A stretch of 15,248 nt of DNA from Limisphaerales bacterium. GTDB lineage: Bacteria > Verrucomicrobiota > Verrucomicrobiia > Limisphaerales > UBA11358. Where the stretch lies: contig PKZR01000127.1 of the NCBI GenBank assembly GCA_003133815.1, positions 1 through 15,248 on the forward strand, in the 5' to 3' direction. Positions 1 to 7,033 of this stretch are shown here, piece after piece. Numbering within the stretch: the stretch's first letter is position 1; each line of letters begins with the position of its first letter. A model generated the notes under the pieces. It made no database searches and had not been told where the DNA came from. It saw nothing but the letters and a program-made list of their open reading frames with translations. Made by a program: the position numbers and the translations under genes.

Positions 1-25
1 TACGTCATGTGCATAATTCCAGCAA

Positions 26-45
26 AGCATCAGCATGCTGATGCT
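26..45. repeat. 20-bp perfect palindrome downstream of hisB
   Basis: AGCATCAGCATGCTGATGCT is identical to its own reverse complement. It lies about 75 bases past the hisB stop codon. No T-run follows it on the minus strand, so it is a poor intrinsic terminator; a protein-binding site or cruciform is as likely. A second, weaker inverted repeat (GCATT-T-AATGC, 54-64) follows. Apart from these I see nothing in bases 1-121. Confidence 0.6.
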
Positions 46-121
46 GAACAAACGCATTTAATGCAAGCAGAGTTTCGAGATCGGCTACTGTTGCGTTTCG
101 TATGCGCACAGCGGAAAGCTA

Positions 122-805
122 TTACAATTTCCCCTTGGTGCTGGGCAACTGGCCGACGATGCGGGGGTCGTGCCGGCTGGCGGCGTCCACGGCCCGCGCG
201 AACGCCTTGAACAGCGCCTCGACGATGTGATGCGGTTCGTCGCCGTAAAGCAGCTCCAGGTGCAGGTTGCAGCGGGCCTCGTTGGCAAAGCCCTGGAAGA
301 ATTCACGCGCGAGGCCGAACCGGAACGCACTGGAGTCGTCCTGGGTCTTCTCGGCATCGGTGATGTTCTTCTGCGCAAACTTGTCCAGCCCGCGCCAGAC
401 GAGGTGCGGCCGTCCGCCAAAATCCACCACACAGCGCGCGAGGCATTCGTCCATGGGCACATAGGCTTCCGCACCTTGCGGTGCTGCCACCATTTTCCCT
501 CCCGGTGGCCGTGGTGCAAACCACCCGTAACGACAAATCCCTTTTTTGTCGCCAAGAGCGTTCACAAACGCCTGTCCGAGGGCGATGCCGCAATCCTCGA
601 CGGTATGGTGCGCGTCCACTTCGAGGTCGCCCTTGCATTTGAGCTGCAAGTCCACGGTGGCGTGCTTGGCGAAAAGCGTGAGCATGTGGTCAAAAAACGG
701 GATGCCGGTCTTGACGGAGGATTTGCCGGTGCCGTCGAGTTTGAGGCGGAGGGATATCCGGGTTTCCTTCGTGTTGCGCGAGATGTTTGACTGCCGAGCT
801 TTCAT
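122..805 (-). CDS. hisB: Imidazoleglycerol-phosphate dehydratase
   Basis: HisB dehydrates imidazoleglycerol phosphate to imidazoleacetol phosphate in cytosolic histidine synthesis and uses two Mn ions. Visible family marks, numbered from the chosen start: N-terminal ISRNTKET (8-15), TGIPFFDHML (33-42), metal-binding HHTVED (66-71), second metal motif DEPHHIVEALFKAFARA (189-205), and the usual ending PSTKGKL. The 227 residues exceed the usual 195-200 because of an extra block at about 95-112, between RYG and AYVPMDE, and a longer stretch around 141-163. The ATG at 805 gives the normal MKARQSNISR start; an in-frame ATG at 814 and a TTG at 841 are alternatives without a better ribosome site. It is the last gene of the minus-strand run, 51 bases after the TPR gene. 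It is a stand-alone dehydratase, without the phosphatase half found in E. coli. Confidence 0.96.
   Translation of the reverse strand: MKARQSNISRNTKETRISLRLKLDGTGKSSVKTGIPFFDHMLTLFAKHATVDLQLKCKGDLEVDAHHTVEDCGIALGQAFVNALGDKKGICRYGWFAPRPPGGKMVAAPQGAEAYVPMDECLARCVVDFGGRPHLVWRGLDKFAQKNITDAEKTQDDSSAFRFGLAREFFQGFANEARCNLHLELLYGDEPHHIVEALFKAFARAVDAASRHDPRIVGQLPSTKGKL
471..524. repeat. Triple-hairpin block inside hisB (putative palindromic insert)
   Basis: Three perfect inverted repeats follow each other with one base between them: GCACC-TTGC-GGTGC (471-484), GCCACC-N12-GGTGGC (486-509) and GTGGT-GCAA-ACCAC (511-524). Together they span 54 bases, exactly 18 codons, and coincide with the residues (about 95-112) that are extra compared with ordinary HisB. 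This is what an in-frame palindromic element would look like, by analogy with the Rickettsia palindromic elements. No other copy was noticed in the window. Confidence 0.5.
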
Positions 806-856
806 TGTGACCATTGAAACAAATCGGACCGGGAAAAACAAAGCGCAATTGCGCGC

Positions 857-1792
857 TTATTTGGAGGAGGCCGGAGACGGCTGCTCGGCCAGCTTATGCT
901 TGAGGTCTTCGATGTGCTGCTGCATGTCGGCGGTCGAGGGCGCTGCGAGGATGGCCTGCTGCCAGCGCGCGATGGCGGCGGCGGTGTTGCCAGACTTTTC
1001 TTCAAGGAGCGCGAGGCTGGTCTGGAGCTGTTCGAACATGAAGCGGTCGTCGAAGTTTTCAAGGGTCATCTTGAGCCGGTCGGATTGGGGGACGTCCGGC
1101 TCCTCGCGCGCCCAGCTTCGCAGCGCGGCTTCCCAGATGTTCCGCGCGCGGGCGATGTCGTGATAATTTTCATCGTAAATCCGGCCGAGTTCAAAGAAGA
1201 GCTGGGGGTTGCCGGGATTGTTGCGCAGGCCTTCGCGCAGGACCTGCTCGGCTTCGGAAACCTTGTTCAACCGTGTGCGCAGCCAGAATGTGGTGACGAG
1301 GTAGGTCTGGATGTTTTCGGGGTCGAGCTCGGCGGAGAGTTTCAGCCAAGGCAGGATTTCGCGCACCTGGGAGCTTTCGCTCAAGTCGTCGGTCGGGCCG
1401 CCTTCGTCCAGATGCGTGTGACGATTGGGAATGAAATTGCGGCCAAAGGCGTCAATCCAATCGCGCGGCGGCCCCATGAAACTGGTTTCTTCCTCACCTC
1501 CGTTGTGGCTGGCCACGGCGCCGGTGTCCTCGGCGATGTGCGGCGTCTGGAAGGCGGAGTTGTTGTCGAAAATGGTCGGGTAATAGCCGCTGTGATAATA
1601 CTCGTCGGCCTTGATGAAAAAGCTGTTCGCAAAAATCTTGCTGCTATCGCCAAGGAGCAGGCTGAAAAAGTTGCCAGACTGGCGGCGGGTGCTCTCGATC
1701 GATTGAAACTGCGGCTGGAGCTTCGCGGCGAGGTCGAAAGAAAAAACGAACAGCACGACTAGCAGCAGCCAGAGTGTTCGTGCCGGGTTCAT
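857..1792 (-). CDS. Membrane-anchored TPR protein of unknown function
   Basis: The 311-residue product begins with a hydrophobic segment (about residues 6-24) after MNPARTLW, which suggests a signal anchor or uncleaved signal peptide with the rest outside the cytoplasm. The middle has an unusual stretch with ADEYYHSGYYPTIFD and later RNFIPNRHTHLDEGG that I cannot assign. From about residue 145 the sequence is helical with tetratricopeptide-like repeats, for example the segment with NPQLFFELGRIYDE and the last repeat with GNTAAAIARWQQAILAAP. It starts 3 bases after the stop of the ABC permease, so it is very probably co-transcribed and may be a partner of that exporter. The opposite strand also has a long open frame, but the TPR pattern, hydrophobic N-terminus and tight spacing favour this strand. 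Confidence 0.82.
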   Translation of the reverse strand: MNPARTLWLLLVVLFVFSFDLAAKLQPQFQSIESTRRQSGNFFSLLLGDSSKIFANSFFIKADEYYHSGYYPTIFDNNSAFQTPHIAEDTGAVASHNGGEEETSFMGPPRDWIDAFGRNFIPNRHTHLDEGGPTDDLSESSQVREILPWLKLSAELDPENIQTYLVTTFWLRTRLNKVSEAEQVLREGLRNNPGNPQLFFELGRIYDENYHDIARARNIWEAALRSWAREEPDVPQSDRLKMTLENFDDRFMFEQLQTSLALLEEKSGNTAAAIARWQQAILAAPSTADMQQHIEDLKHKLAEQPSPASSK

Positions 1793-1795
1793 GGC

Positions 1796-2575
1796 TCAAT
1801 TCACCGGTTTGCGGCGGAAAACGAGGCAGGCAGCGACGAGAAAAATCGCCATGTAAGCCAGTAGGTAGAGGATGTCGAGGCCGATGAATTTCCAGCCGAT
1901 GAGCGGCCAGTCGTGGACAATGAGATTGCGCATCTCAAATGGGATTTCAACGTGCGGGATGGCGTAATAAAAAGCGTAAATGACGGAGCGGAGCGGTTCG
2001 CCCAATGTCAGCGCAACGGCGTCAAGATACCGGCCGACGCACAAAATGGTCGCGACCAGGACGAAGCAGATGGTGGAGTTGGACGACGGCGCGGCGAAGA
2101 CGAGCGAACCGAGCAATGTCATCGCAATCACAACGCCGAGCGCCATCCAATGCAAAATGGCGGCCTGAAAATAGCTCAGCAGCGGCCATGCGTGTTCGCG
2201 GCTTGCGGCCAGCGCGCCGAAGAATACATAGAAGCAGATCAGAACCAAACCGCAGGCGAGCCAGCAGCCGAGGAATTTTCCGAGTATCAGCTGGGTCCGT
2301 GTCAGCGGTTTGGCGAGCAGCGGGAGCAAGGTTCGCTGCTCGCGTTCCGCCGGAATCTGGCGCGCGGTGGTGGTGATGGCGATGACGAGCGACGAGATCC
2401 AGATGAGCAGCAGGCAAAGCTCTTTCAGGTAGCGCACAATCTGGTTGTCGTTGAAAATGTTGACCGACGCCATGATGACGCAGATGACGATGGTAAGGAT
2501 GAACAGGACGTAAAAATCCTTGCGGCGATACAATTCTTTTATGACGACACCCGCCAATGCAAAAATGGTTCTCAT
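1796..2575 (-). CDS. ABC-2 type transporter permease (NosY-like)
   Basis: A 259-residue integral membrane protein with about six hydrophobic segments (roughly 21-40, 52-70, 100-122, 138-158, 165-185 and 230-252). After the second segment comes the cytoplasmic loop ARQIPAEREQRTLLPLLAKP followed by LTRTQLILGKFLG, typical of ABC-2/NosY permeases and probably the contact with the ATPase. Its ATG overlaps the stop of the ATPase gene (ATGA, 2572-2575), so the two are translationally coupled and most likely form one transporter. The substrate cannot be told from sequence; families of this kind export drugs, lipids or polysaccharides or help assemble surface proteins. Confidence 0.93.
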   Translation of the reverse strand: MRTIFALAGVVIKELYRRKDFYVLFILTIVICVIMASVNIFNDNQIVRYLKELCLLLIWISSLVIAITTTARQIPAEREQRTLLPLLAKPLTRTQLILGKFLGCWLACGLVLICFYVFFGALAASREHAWPLLSYFQAAILHWMALGVVIAMTLLGSLVFAAPSSNSTICFVLVATILCVGRYLDAVALTLGEPLRSVIYAFYYAIPHVEIPFEMRNLIVHDWPLIGWKFIGLDILYLLAYMAIFLVAACLVFRRKPVN

Positions 2576-3321
2576 GCGAGTTGCGGTTTATAGCCGATGA
2601 CTTCCAGAAACGCCTTTTCCAAGCTCGGATGCTGCGCAACGATTTCGCTGACACGGCCAATCGCCTTCAGTTCACCTTCGCTGATGATGGCGACGCGATC
2701 GCAGACGGTCTCGACTTCGCCAAGTTCGTGCGAGGCAAAGAAGACGGTCTTGCCCTCGTTCTTCAACCTCTGGATGATTTCGCGGACTTTCATGCGGCCC
2801 ACGGGATCGAGGCCGCTGGTCGGTTCGTCGAGGACGAGCAGATCGGGATTGTTGATGAGCGCCTGTGCAAGGCCGACGCGCTGCTGCATTCCTTTGGAAT
2901 AGGTTTTGATCTGACGCTTGCTTGCGTGTTCCAGCTCGACGAGTTTGAGGAGTTGAGCGATGCGCTTGTCGGTTTCATTGCGAGGCAATCCGAAAATTTT
3001 CGCGTAGAAGCGGAGCAATTCCTCGGCTGAAAGAAACTTGTAATAATAAGTCATCTCCGGCAGGTATCCGATGCGCTGGCGCGCGATGGGCTGACGCACA
3101 TCAATGCCGAACAACGCCGCCGCACCGCTGGTGGGCTGCACGAAGCCCAGCAGGACGTTGATGGTGGTTGTCTTGCCCGCGCCGTTCGGGCCGAGAAAGC
3201 CGAAAACTTCGCCGGTGCCAACCTCAAGGTCGAGGCCGCTCAGGGCGACTTTAGGCGACTGGCGAAATTCGCGGCTTTTGAATTCCACGCGCAATTTATC
3301 CGTTTTCAGGATGACGCTCAT
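2572..3321 (-). CDS. ABC transporter ATP-binding protein
   Basis: A complete 249-residue nucleotide-binding subunit of the ABC-2 (CcmA/NosF-like) class. Walker A is GPNGAGKTT (44-52), the Q-loop lies near LPEM (87-90), the signature is YSKGMQQ (141-147), Walker B with catalytic Glu is LLVLDEP (161-167), the D-loop is SGLDP, and the switch His is in ASHE (H198). It should hydrolyse ATP on the cytoplasmic face of the permease encoded next to it. It is the first gene of the four-gene minus-strand run (ATPase, permease, TPR protein, hisB). The 127 bases upstream, before the prepilin gene, must hold its promoter; I could not pick a convincing -35/-10 pair. Confidence 0.97.
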   Translation of the reverse strand: MSVILKTDKLRVEFKSREFRQSPKVALSGLDLEVGTGEVFGFLGPNGAGKTTTINVLLGFVQPTSGAAALFGIDVRQPIARQRIGYLPEMTYYYKFLSAEELLRFYAKIFGLPRNETDKRIAQLLKLVELEHASKRQIKTYSKGMQQRVGLAQALINNPDLLVLDEPTSGLDPVGRMKVREIIQRLKNEGKTVFFASHELGEVETVCDRVAIISEGELKAIGRVSEIVAQHPSLEKAFLEVIGYKPQLA

Positions 3322-3400
3322 GGCCAGATGAAACGGTTGTCAAACACTGCTACTGTCTTAATTGAAACAGACATCGAAGTCAATTGTCACATTCAAAAGC

Positions 3401-3427
3401 AAAAAACCGGAGTTGTAACGCTTCGGG
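3401..3427 (-). terminator. Weak candidate terminator after the first prepilin gene
   Basis: Read on the minus strand, CCGAAG and CTCCGG can form an imperfect 6-bp stem (one A-C mismatch), and six T residues follow directly (3401-3406 in complement). It lies about 20 bases past the stop at 3449. The stem is short, so this is only a candidate. Confidence 0.35.
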
Positions 3428-3448
3428 ACTAAACAAAACAACTGCCGA

Positions 3449-3826
3449 TCATGGCAGGAAATGTCCCGGAGTCAGTGTTGAGAGACTACAACTGACCTGA
3501 GGCGTTGCACCTACGGTGGAAGTCGTGTAAGTGCCTCCCGCCGGACAACTAGGAACGCTACCGCGAGAGTTCATCTTGATGTAACCCGATACGGTCTGGG
3601 GACTTGTAACAGTCGCACCGTTGGATTGTCCGTTCTCCAGCGCCCATTCATTGATGCCGTAATCAATCTGGCGGAGGTTGTTGATGCAGGCATTTGTCTG
3701 CGAAGTAGCGCGGGCGCGGATGAAGTTTGGAATCGCAATCGCCGCCAGCAGGCCGATAATAGCAACGACGATCATAATTTCAACCAATGTGAAGCCCATT
3801 TTGCAAGTGGTCTTAGTTGATTTCAT
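3449..3826 (-). CDS. Prepilin-like protein (type IV pilin / type II secretion pseudopilin family)
   Basis: A 125-residue protein with a short basic leader (MKSTKTTCKMG), then the class III prepilin motif G-FTLVE and a hydrophobic helix IMIVVAIIGLLAAIAIP. Prepilin peptidase would cut after Gly11 and methylate Phe; Glu+5 is present. The soluble part is small (about 90 residues) with NACINNLRQID and a Gly/Ser/Thr-rich end carrying two Cys (PSCPAGG, VSCS), which could form a disulfide. Paralogous to the gene at 4136-4522; the two share most residues. No assembly ATPase, platform protein or peptidase is encoded in the window, so these would rely on machinery elsewhere. No clear ribosome site precedes the ATG. 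Confidence 0.94.
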   Translation of the reverse strand: MKSTKTTCKMGFTLVEIMIVVAIIGLLAAIAIPNFIRARATSQTNACINNLRQIDYGINEWALENGQSNGATVTSPQTVSGYIKMNSRGSVPSCPAGGTYTTSTVGATPQVSCSLSTLTPGHFLP

Positions 3827-3873
3827 AGTTCATATTAGCTTCGCTATGGCCGCTACGTGTCCGTAAAAATTTA

Positions 3874-3890
3874 CATGGTTAGTTACCATG
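3874..3890. repeat. Inverted repeat CATGGT-N5-ACCATG before the first prepilin gene
   Basis: A perfect 6+6 inverted repeat with a 5-base centre, 48 bases upstream of the start codon at 3826. The position fits an operator for that gene, but this is inference only. Confidence 0.4.
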
Positions 3891-3928
3891 ACTGCCATTT
3901 CAGCCTACTGATTGTCCATTGTAAAAGC

Positions 3929-3955
3929 AGAACAGGGACAGCTTAACACTGTTCT
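3929..3955. repeat. Inverted repeat AGAACAG-N13-CTGTTCT
   Basis: A perfect 7+7 inverted repeat in the spacer between the prepilin genes. Its arm contains the heptamer CAGAACA, which also occurs in the inverted repeat in front of the PocR-AraC gene (8425-8445), though with different spacing; chance is a real possibility for so short a match. Confidence 0.4.
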
Positions 3956-4084
3956 TGTTATGACACAAGAGGTTTGCAAGGAGAAACTCGAAACTATTGC
4001 CCGAGATGATTACAAGTTGCCTTCCGTTATAGGTGTCTTCGCCTACTAGCAGGTTGAATTCACTGGTTTTGGAAAAGCAAAATT

Positions 4085-4117
4085 AAAAGCCCGAAGCCAC
4101 TACGCTTCGGGCCTTTT
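4085..4117 (-). terminator. Intrinsic terminator of the second prepilin gene
   Basis: A perfect 9-bp stem GCCCGAAGC / GCTTCGGGC (4089-4097 and 4104-4112) with a 6-base loop. On the minus strand the stem is followed by TTTTAATTTT, the expected U-tract, starting 23 bases past the TAA at 4136. On the plus strand only four T follow after one extra C, so its main use is for the minus-strand gene. Confidence 0.88.
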
Positions 4118-4135
4118 GAATAAACCAAGTAGCGA

Positions 4136-4522
4136 TTATGGCAGGAAATGTCCCGGGGTCAGACTCGACAAGCTGCATTTAATTTGAGGCGTTGCACCCA
4201 CGGTGGAAGTGGTGTAAGTGCCTCCAGCGGGACAACCGGGAACGCTTCCTTGGGAGTTTAGCTTGATGTAGCCCGAAACGGTCTGGGGATTTGTAACAGT
4301 CGCACCGTTGGATTTTCCATTTTCCAGAGCCCATTCATTGATGCCGGCATCAATCTGGCGGAGGTTGTTTATACAGGCATTGCATTGTGATGTGGCGCGA
4401 GCGCGGATGAAGTTGGGGATCGCAATCGCCGCCAGCAGGCCGATAATGGCCACGACGATCATGATTTCCACCAACGTAAAACCCGCTCTGCGCGAGGGCT
4501 TGGTCGTCTTCATATGTTTCAT
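4136..4522 (-). CDS. Prepilin-like protein (paralogue of the one at 3449-3826)
   Basis: A 128-residue protein: basic leader MKHMKTTKPSRRAG, cleavage motif G-FTLVE with Glu+5, then the same hydrophobic helix and body as its neighbour (RARATSQ-NACINNLRQID-GINEWALENG, SGYIK-NS-GSVP-CPAGGTYTTSTVGATPQ, ending LTPGHFLP). The leader is more basic than that of the paralogue, and the spots that differ are scattered, as expected of a tandem duplication under purifying selection. It would be processed by prepilin peptidase and joined to a pilus or pseudopilus in the inner membrane. The start at 4522 is chosen over an in-frame ATG at 4513; neither has a strong ribosome site. The gene has its own terminator at 4085-4117, so it is not co-transcribed with the second copy. 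Confidence 0.95.
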   Translation of the reverse strand: MKHMKTTKPSRRAGFTLVEIMIVVAIIGLLAAIAIPNFIRARATSQCNACINNLRQIDAGINEWALENGKSNGATVTNPQTVSGYIKLNSQGSVPGCPAGGTYTTSTVGATPQIKCSLSSLTPGHFLP

Positions 4523-4725
4523 TTCACTTTTGGCTGCGGCGTGAACAAGACGACAGGCGGGTTAATATATGAATGCAAACGTCCACTGATTGCCTGTCGC
4601 AACAGCAACCGGACTGCAATAGCAGCCTTGCAATGACAATAATTCATCTGCGTGGAAAAATATGTAGAGCGAGGCCTAAACTTTTTGTAGGGCGAAACAC
4701 TACAATCCACCTTCAGCAATCCAAC

Positions 4726-5385
4726 TTATTTTGTCTGCGAGCTTTCGTGCCAGCGGATGGCTTCGTGCAGGAGTTGTGTGGCGTTGTCGAGTTGAAGCTT
4801 TTCCTTGAGACGGGCTGAATAAGTCTGGACGGTTTTGAATCCGACTCGCATATGGTCGGCGATTTGCCGGGTGCTGAAGCCGCGACCCAGCAACTGAAAT
4901 ACTTCCAGTTCACGATCGCTCAATTGTTCAACGGGCGAAGCCGCCGGCATCGGGCGACCATCAACAAATTTTTCCGCCATTGTATCGGCAATTTTATCAC
5001 TGATGTAAAGCTTTCCTCCGAGCACAGCACGTATGGCCTTGAGAACTTTTTTGGTCGCCTCGCGCTTCATGATGTAGCCTCTCGCTCCAGCGCGCAGGGC
5101 GCGTTCGGCGTAAAGCGATTCATCATGCATGGAAAGCACAATCATAGCCACCTCGGGATGGGCAGCCTTGATGTTTTTAATCAACTCAATTCCCGAACCG
5201 CCTTCCAACGAAATGTCCACGATCACAATGTCAGGCCTTTCACCGCCGATTTTTTGAAAAGCCTGCGGTGCATTGCTCGCCTCGCCGCAAACGCACAAAT
5301 CGGACTGTTCGTTGATCAGATTGGCAAGCCATTCGCGCACAAGCGGATGGTCGTCCACGAGCAAAACTTTATTTTTTTGCGCCAT
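4726..5385 (-). CDS. NarL/FixJ-type response regulator
   Basis: A 219-residue regulator. Receiver domain: acidic pair DD (11-12), phospho-acceptor Asp57 in VIVDISLEGGSG, Ser in LSMHDESLYAE and Lys in YIMKRE. C-terminal LuxR-type helix-turn-helix: LSDRELEVFQLLGRG, FSTRQIADHM and recognition helix GFKTVQTYSARLKEKL. The usual His of the KTVxxH pattern is replaced (KTVQTY). Phosphorylation by the kinase encoded just upstream should control DNA binding. The ATG at 5385 overlaps the 3' end of the kinase gene by 17 bases and gives the normal N-terminus MAQKNKVLLVDDHP; an ATG at 5397 is possible. It is close in sequence to the regulator at 10878-11558. Target genes are not evident. Confidence 0.95.
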   Translation of the reverse strand: MAQKNKVLLVDDHPLVREWLANLINEQSDLCVCGEASNAPQAFQKIGGERPDIVIVDISLEGGSGIELIKNIKAAHPEVAMIVLSMHDESLYAERALRAGARGYIMKREATKKVLKAIRAVLGGKLYISDKIADTMAEKFVDGRPMPAASPVEQLSDRELEVFQLLGRGFSTRQIADHMRVGFKTVQTYSARLKEKLQLDNATQLLHEAIRWHESSQTK

Positions 5386-6418
5386 GATTTTCAGCATTTG
5401 TCGACAGCGTGCAAGTGACACGAGTGCCGCGCATTGACAAGCGTTCAATGTTAAACGCCGCGCCGATCATGCTGGCGCGATAAGCCATGATGCGCAACCC
5501 CATTCCATGATTGTTTCGCGACTGTTCAGGAAGACCGATGCCGTCGTCGGTGACGGTCAGGACGGTCTCATTGTCTTCCTCATCGAGGCAGATGTTGATA
5601 TGCCGAGCCTTGCCATGACGGACTGCGTTGGTAATCGCCTCCTGCGCGATACGGTATAAATGAGTGACGGCGCTCGCATCATGCACCAGAACCGGCTGAG
5701 GACACTCAAATGTGCAGGAAACATTAAACCGTTCACTGGCCGTGATGGCGAGTTCCTGAAAATTATCCGCAAGATTTTCTGCCTGCATCTCAACGGGATG
5801 AAGACCACGGGCAATCGTGCGAGTCAGTTCGATGCCTTCTTCTACAAGCCCCACCAAATGATTTGCCGCCGCCGCTTCCGGCAGCGATTTATCCGCCAGT
5901 TTTTTGCCGAGCACCTGTCCAGCCAGCGCCGTGCCTGTCAAATGCTGGCACAAACTGTCGTGCAGATCGTGGCCAATGCGTCGCTGTTCGCGCTCACCGG
6001 CTTCCAATAATTCCTTTTCCAGCCGCCGGCGTTCCTGCATTTCCTGCGTCAACGCGGACGTCCGCTGGCGCACACGCTCCTCCAATTTCTGGTGCAAAGT
6101 GAAGAGGCGGACGACGAGAAGATAAAAGATCAGGGCGAATGAGGAGTTCCAAACGGGAACAAACAAATTGGAAAAGCGCAAACCTGCGGCAATATTGCTG
6201 CCAAGCCACGTTCCTGTGCATAACACGGAAACTCCCACCGCAAATGGAACGCCCAAACGCCACACTGCCAAAAGCACTGGAATCGAATAAAATATGAAAA
6301 AGGAAATTTCGTAGCCGGTGATGTAATCCAGAAAGCCTATGACAGCCACAAGCCCGATGCACAAAGTTGCCACAAATGGCCTGGACCACTTTTCTAATTT
6401 TTTTAATCTTGTCGGCAT
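5369..6418 (-). CDS. Membrane-bound NarL/UhpB-type sensor histidine kinase
   Basis: A 349-residue kinase. The first 107 residues hold three to four hydrophobic segments (about 14-31, 38-53, 57-75 and 85-107) with almost no extracytoplasmic domain, so it probably senses something in or near the membrane. A coiled coil (108-145) leads to the HisKA_3 dimerisation domain, with phospho-acceptor His153 in EREQRRIGHDLHDSLCQ. The ATPase domain has an N-box in HLYRIAQEAITNAVRHGKA (253-271), DDGIGLP (291-297) and GMGLRIM (305-311). It overlaps the response regulator gene downstream, so the two form a pair. The signal is unknown. The catalytic half is clearly paralogous to the kinase at 9400-10881, but the sensing halves differ. 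Confidence 0.95.
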   Translation of the reverse strand: MPTRLKKLEKWSRPFVATLCIGLVAVIGFLDYITGYEISFFIFYSIPVLLAVWRLGVPFAVGVSVLCTGTWLGSNIAAGLRFSNLFVPVWNSSFALIFYLLVVRLFTLHQKLEERVRQRTSALTQEMQERRRLEKELLEAGEREQRRIGHDLHDSLCQHLTGTALAGQVLGKKLADKSLPEAAAANHLVGLVEEGIELTRTIARGLHPVEMQAENLADNFQELAITASERFNVSCTFECPQPVLVHDASAVTHLYRIAQEAITNAVRHGKARHINICLDEEDNETVLTVTDDGIGLPEQSRNNHGMGLRIMAYRASMIGAAFNIERLSMRGTRVTCTLSTNAENHGAKK

Positions 6419-6574
6419 TCAAGTCCAGAACGGTCAAATCACGTCGCAAATGCCTGCAAAAATTGCGAATGGCAGGCAAGCGGCCCAGCAACAGTTGGCG
6501 AACGTTCACCGCACGAACATGAGAAACTATACAATTCTTGCTACAAAAATCATCACCTGAATTGCGATGCCAAA
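6419..6574 (-). promoter_or_regulatory. Leader region of the kinase/regulator pair
   Basis: These 156 bases separate the DUF2721 gene from the kinase. On the minus strand a -10-like TATAGT lies at 6526-6531, about 107 bases before the kinase ATG, but no good -35 sits 16-18 bases upstream. A GTTC-N7-GAAC inverted repeat (6504-6518) lies just downstream of that -10. The promoter call is weak. Confidence 0.25.
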
Positions 6575-7033
6575 CTACTTCACGGTCGTCGTAATTCCTT
6601 CCAATTCCAGTTTCAGAGCATGAAGCGAAAGATTGATGTCACAGATGAACGCGACAAGCGACGAAAACAGAGAAATCATGCAGGTTATGAAAAGCAACCC
6701 TATCAAAAATCCCTGTTGAGCTTGAACCAAAGCGGTCACAAAAAGAGCTACGATCAACATTGATGCCAGCGACGCGCTCGTGGCGGCCAGTGCGATGCTC
6801 AAGCGAATGATTTTTGCGCGGCGGTAAAGAATCGTCACCTGCGCAAGGGTCTGTTCGCGATCATGGCCTGTGCGAATGGAAAGTTCGTGCTTCAACTGCC
6901 GTGCACGGTCAATGGCTCGTCCCAGCCGGTTGGTCATTGTGAGCAGCAACAGGCCGACGCCAGAAATAAGAATAACCGGACCGATGGCGTCCCGCAGTTC
7001 CGGAATGATTCGTTCAAGAGAGGTCGGTGACAT
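6575..7033 (-). CDS. DUF2721-type small membrane protein
   Basis: A 152-residue protein with the pattern of the DUF2721 family: a short N-terminal helix, GPVILISGVGLLLLTMTNRLGRAIDRARQL (first membrane segment about 18-33 followed by an Arg-rich turn), a cytoplasmic segment with LAQVTILYRRAKIIR, and two further hydrophobic segments (about 76-103 and 107-131). The function of this family is not known to me. I chose the ATG at 7033 because the family starts close to the first membrane helix; a GTG at 7099 would add 22 residues of poor quality. It is followed by the kinase gene after 156 bases and could be read from the same transcript. Confidence 0.82.
   Translation of the reverse strand: MSPTSLERIIPELRDAIGPVILISGVGLLLLTMTNRLGRAIDRARQLKHELSIRTGHDREQTLAQVTILYRRAKIIRLSIALAATSASLASMLIVALFVTALVQAQQGFLIGLLFITCMISLFSSLVAFICDINLSLHALKLELEGITTTVK

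Larger units (their letters stand above)
3827..4135. other. Spacer between the two prepilin genes
   Basis: These 309 bases hold no credible gene. They contain the terminator of the upstream prepilin gene (4085-4117) and presumably the promoter of the downstream one. Two inverted repeats stand out: CATGGT-N5-ACCATG (3874-3890), about 48 bases before the downstream start codon, and AGAACAG-N13-CTGTTCT (3929-3955). Either could be an operator, but nothing identifies the protein that would bind. I could not find a convincing sigma-54 (-24/-12) or sigma-70 promoter. Confidence 0.6.

Noticed and set aside
170..790. Long open frame on the plus strand opposite hisB
   Set aside because: It is antisense to a clear HisB and has no family features; G+C-rich codon positions on the other strand explain its length.
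896..1762. 288-codon open frame on the plus strand opposite the TPR gene
   Set aside because: The minus-strand frame has a hydrophobic N-terminus, TPR repeats and 3-bp operon spacing; the plus frame shows none of this.
1913..2593. 226-codon plus-strand frame opposite the ABC permease
   Set aside because: Its residues (Asp/Glu/Gln/Arg-rich without pattern) are the mirror of hydrophobic codons in the permease; it has no ribosome site or domain.
3449..4522. The two prepilin genes as a mobile or phase-variable repeat pair
   Set aside because: The similarity is confined to the coding frames with scattered codon differences; no terminal repeats or recombinase are present, so old duplication is enough.
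4519..4719. 66-codon minus-strand frame in the spacer before the second prepilin gene
   Set aside because: No recognisable domain, no ribosome site, and it overlaps the prepilin start; probably chance.
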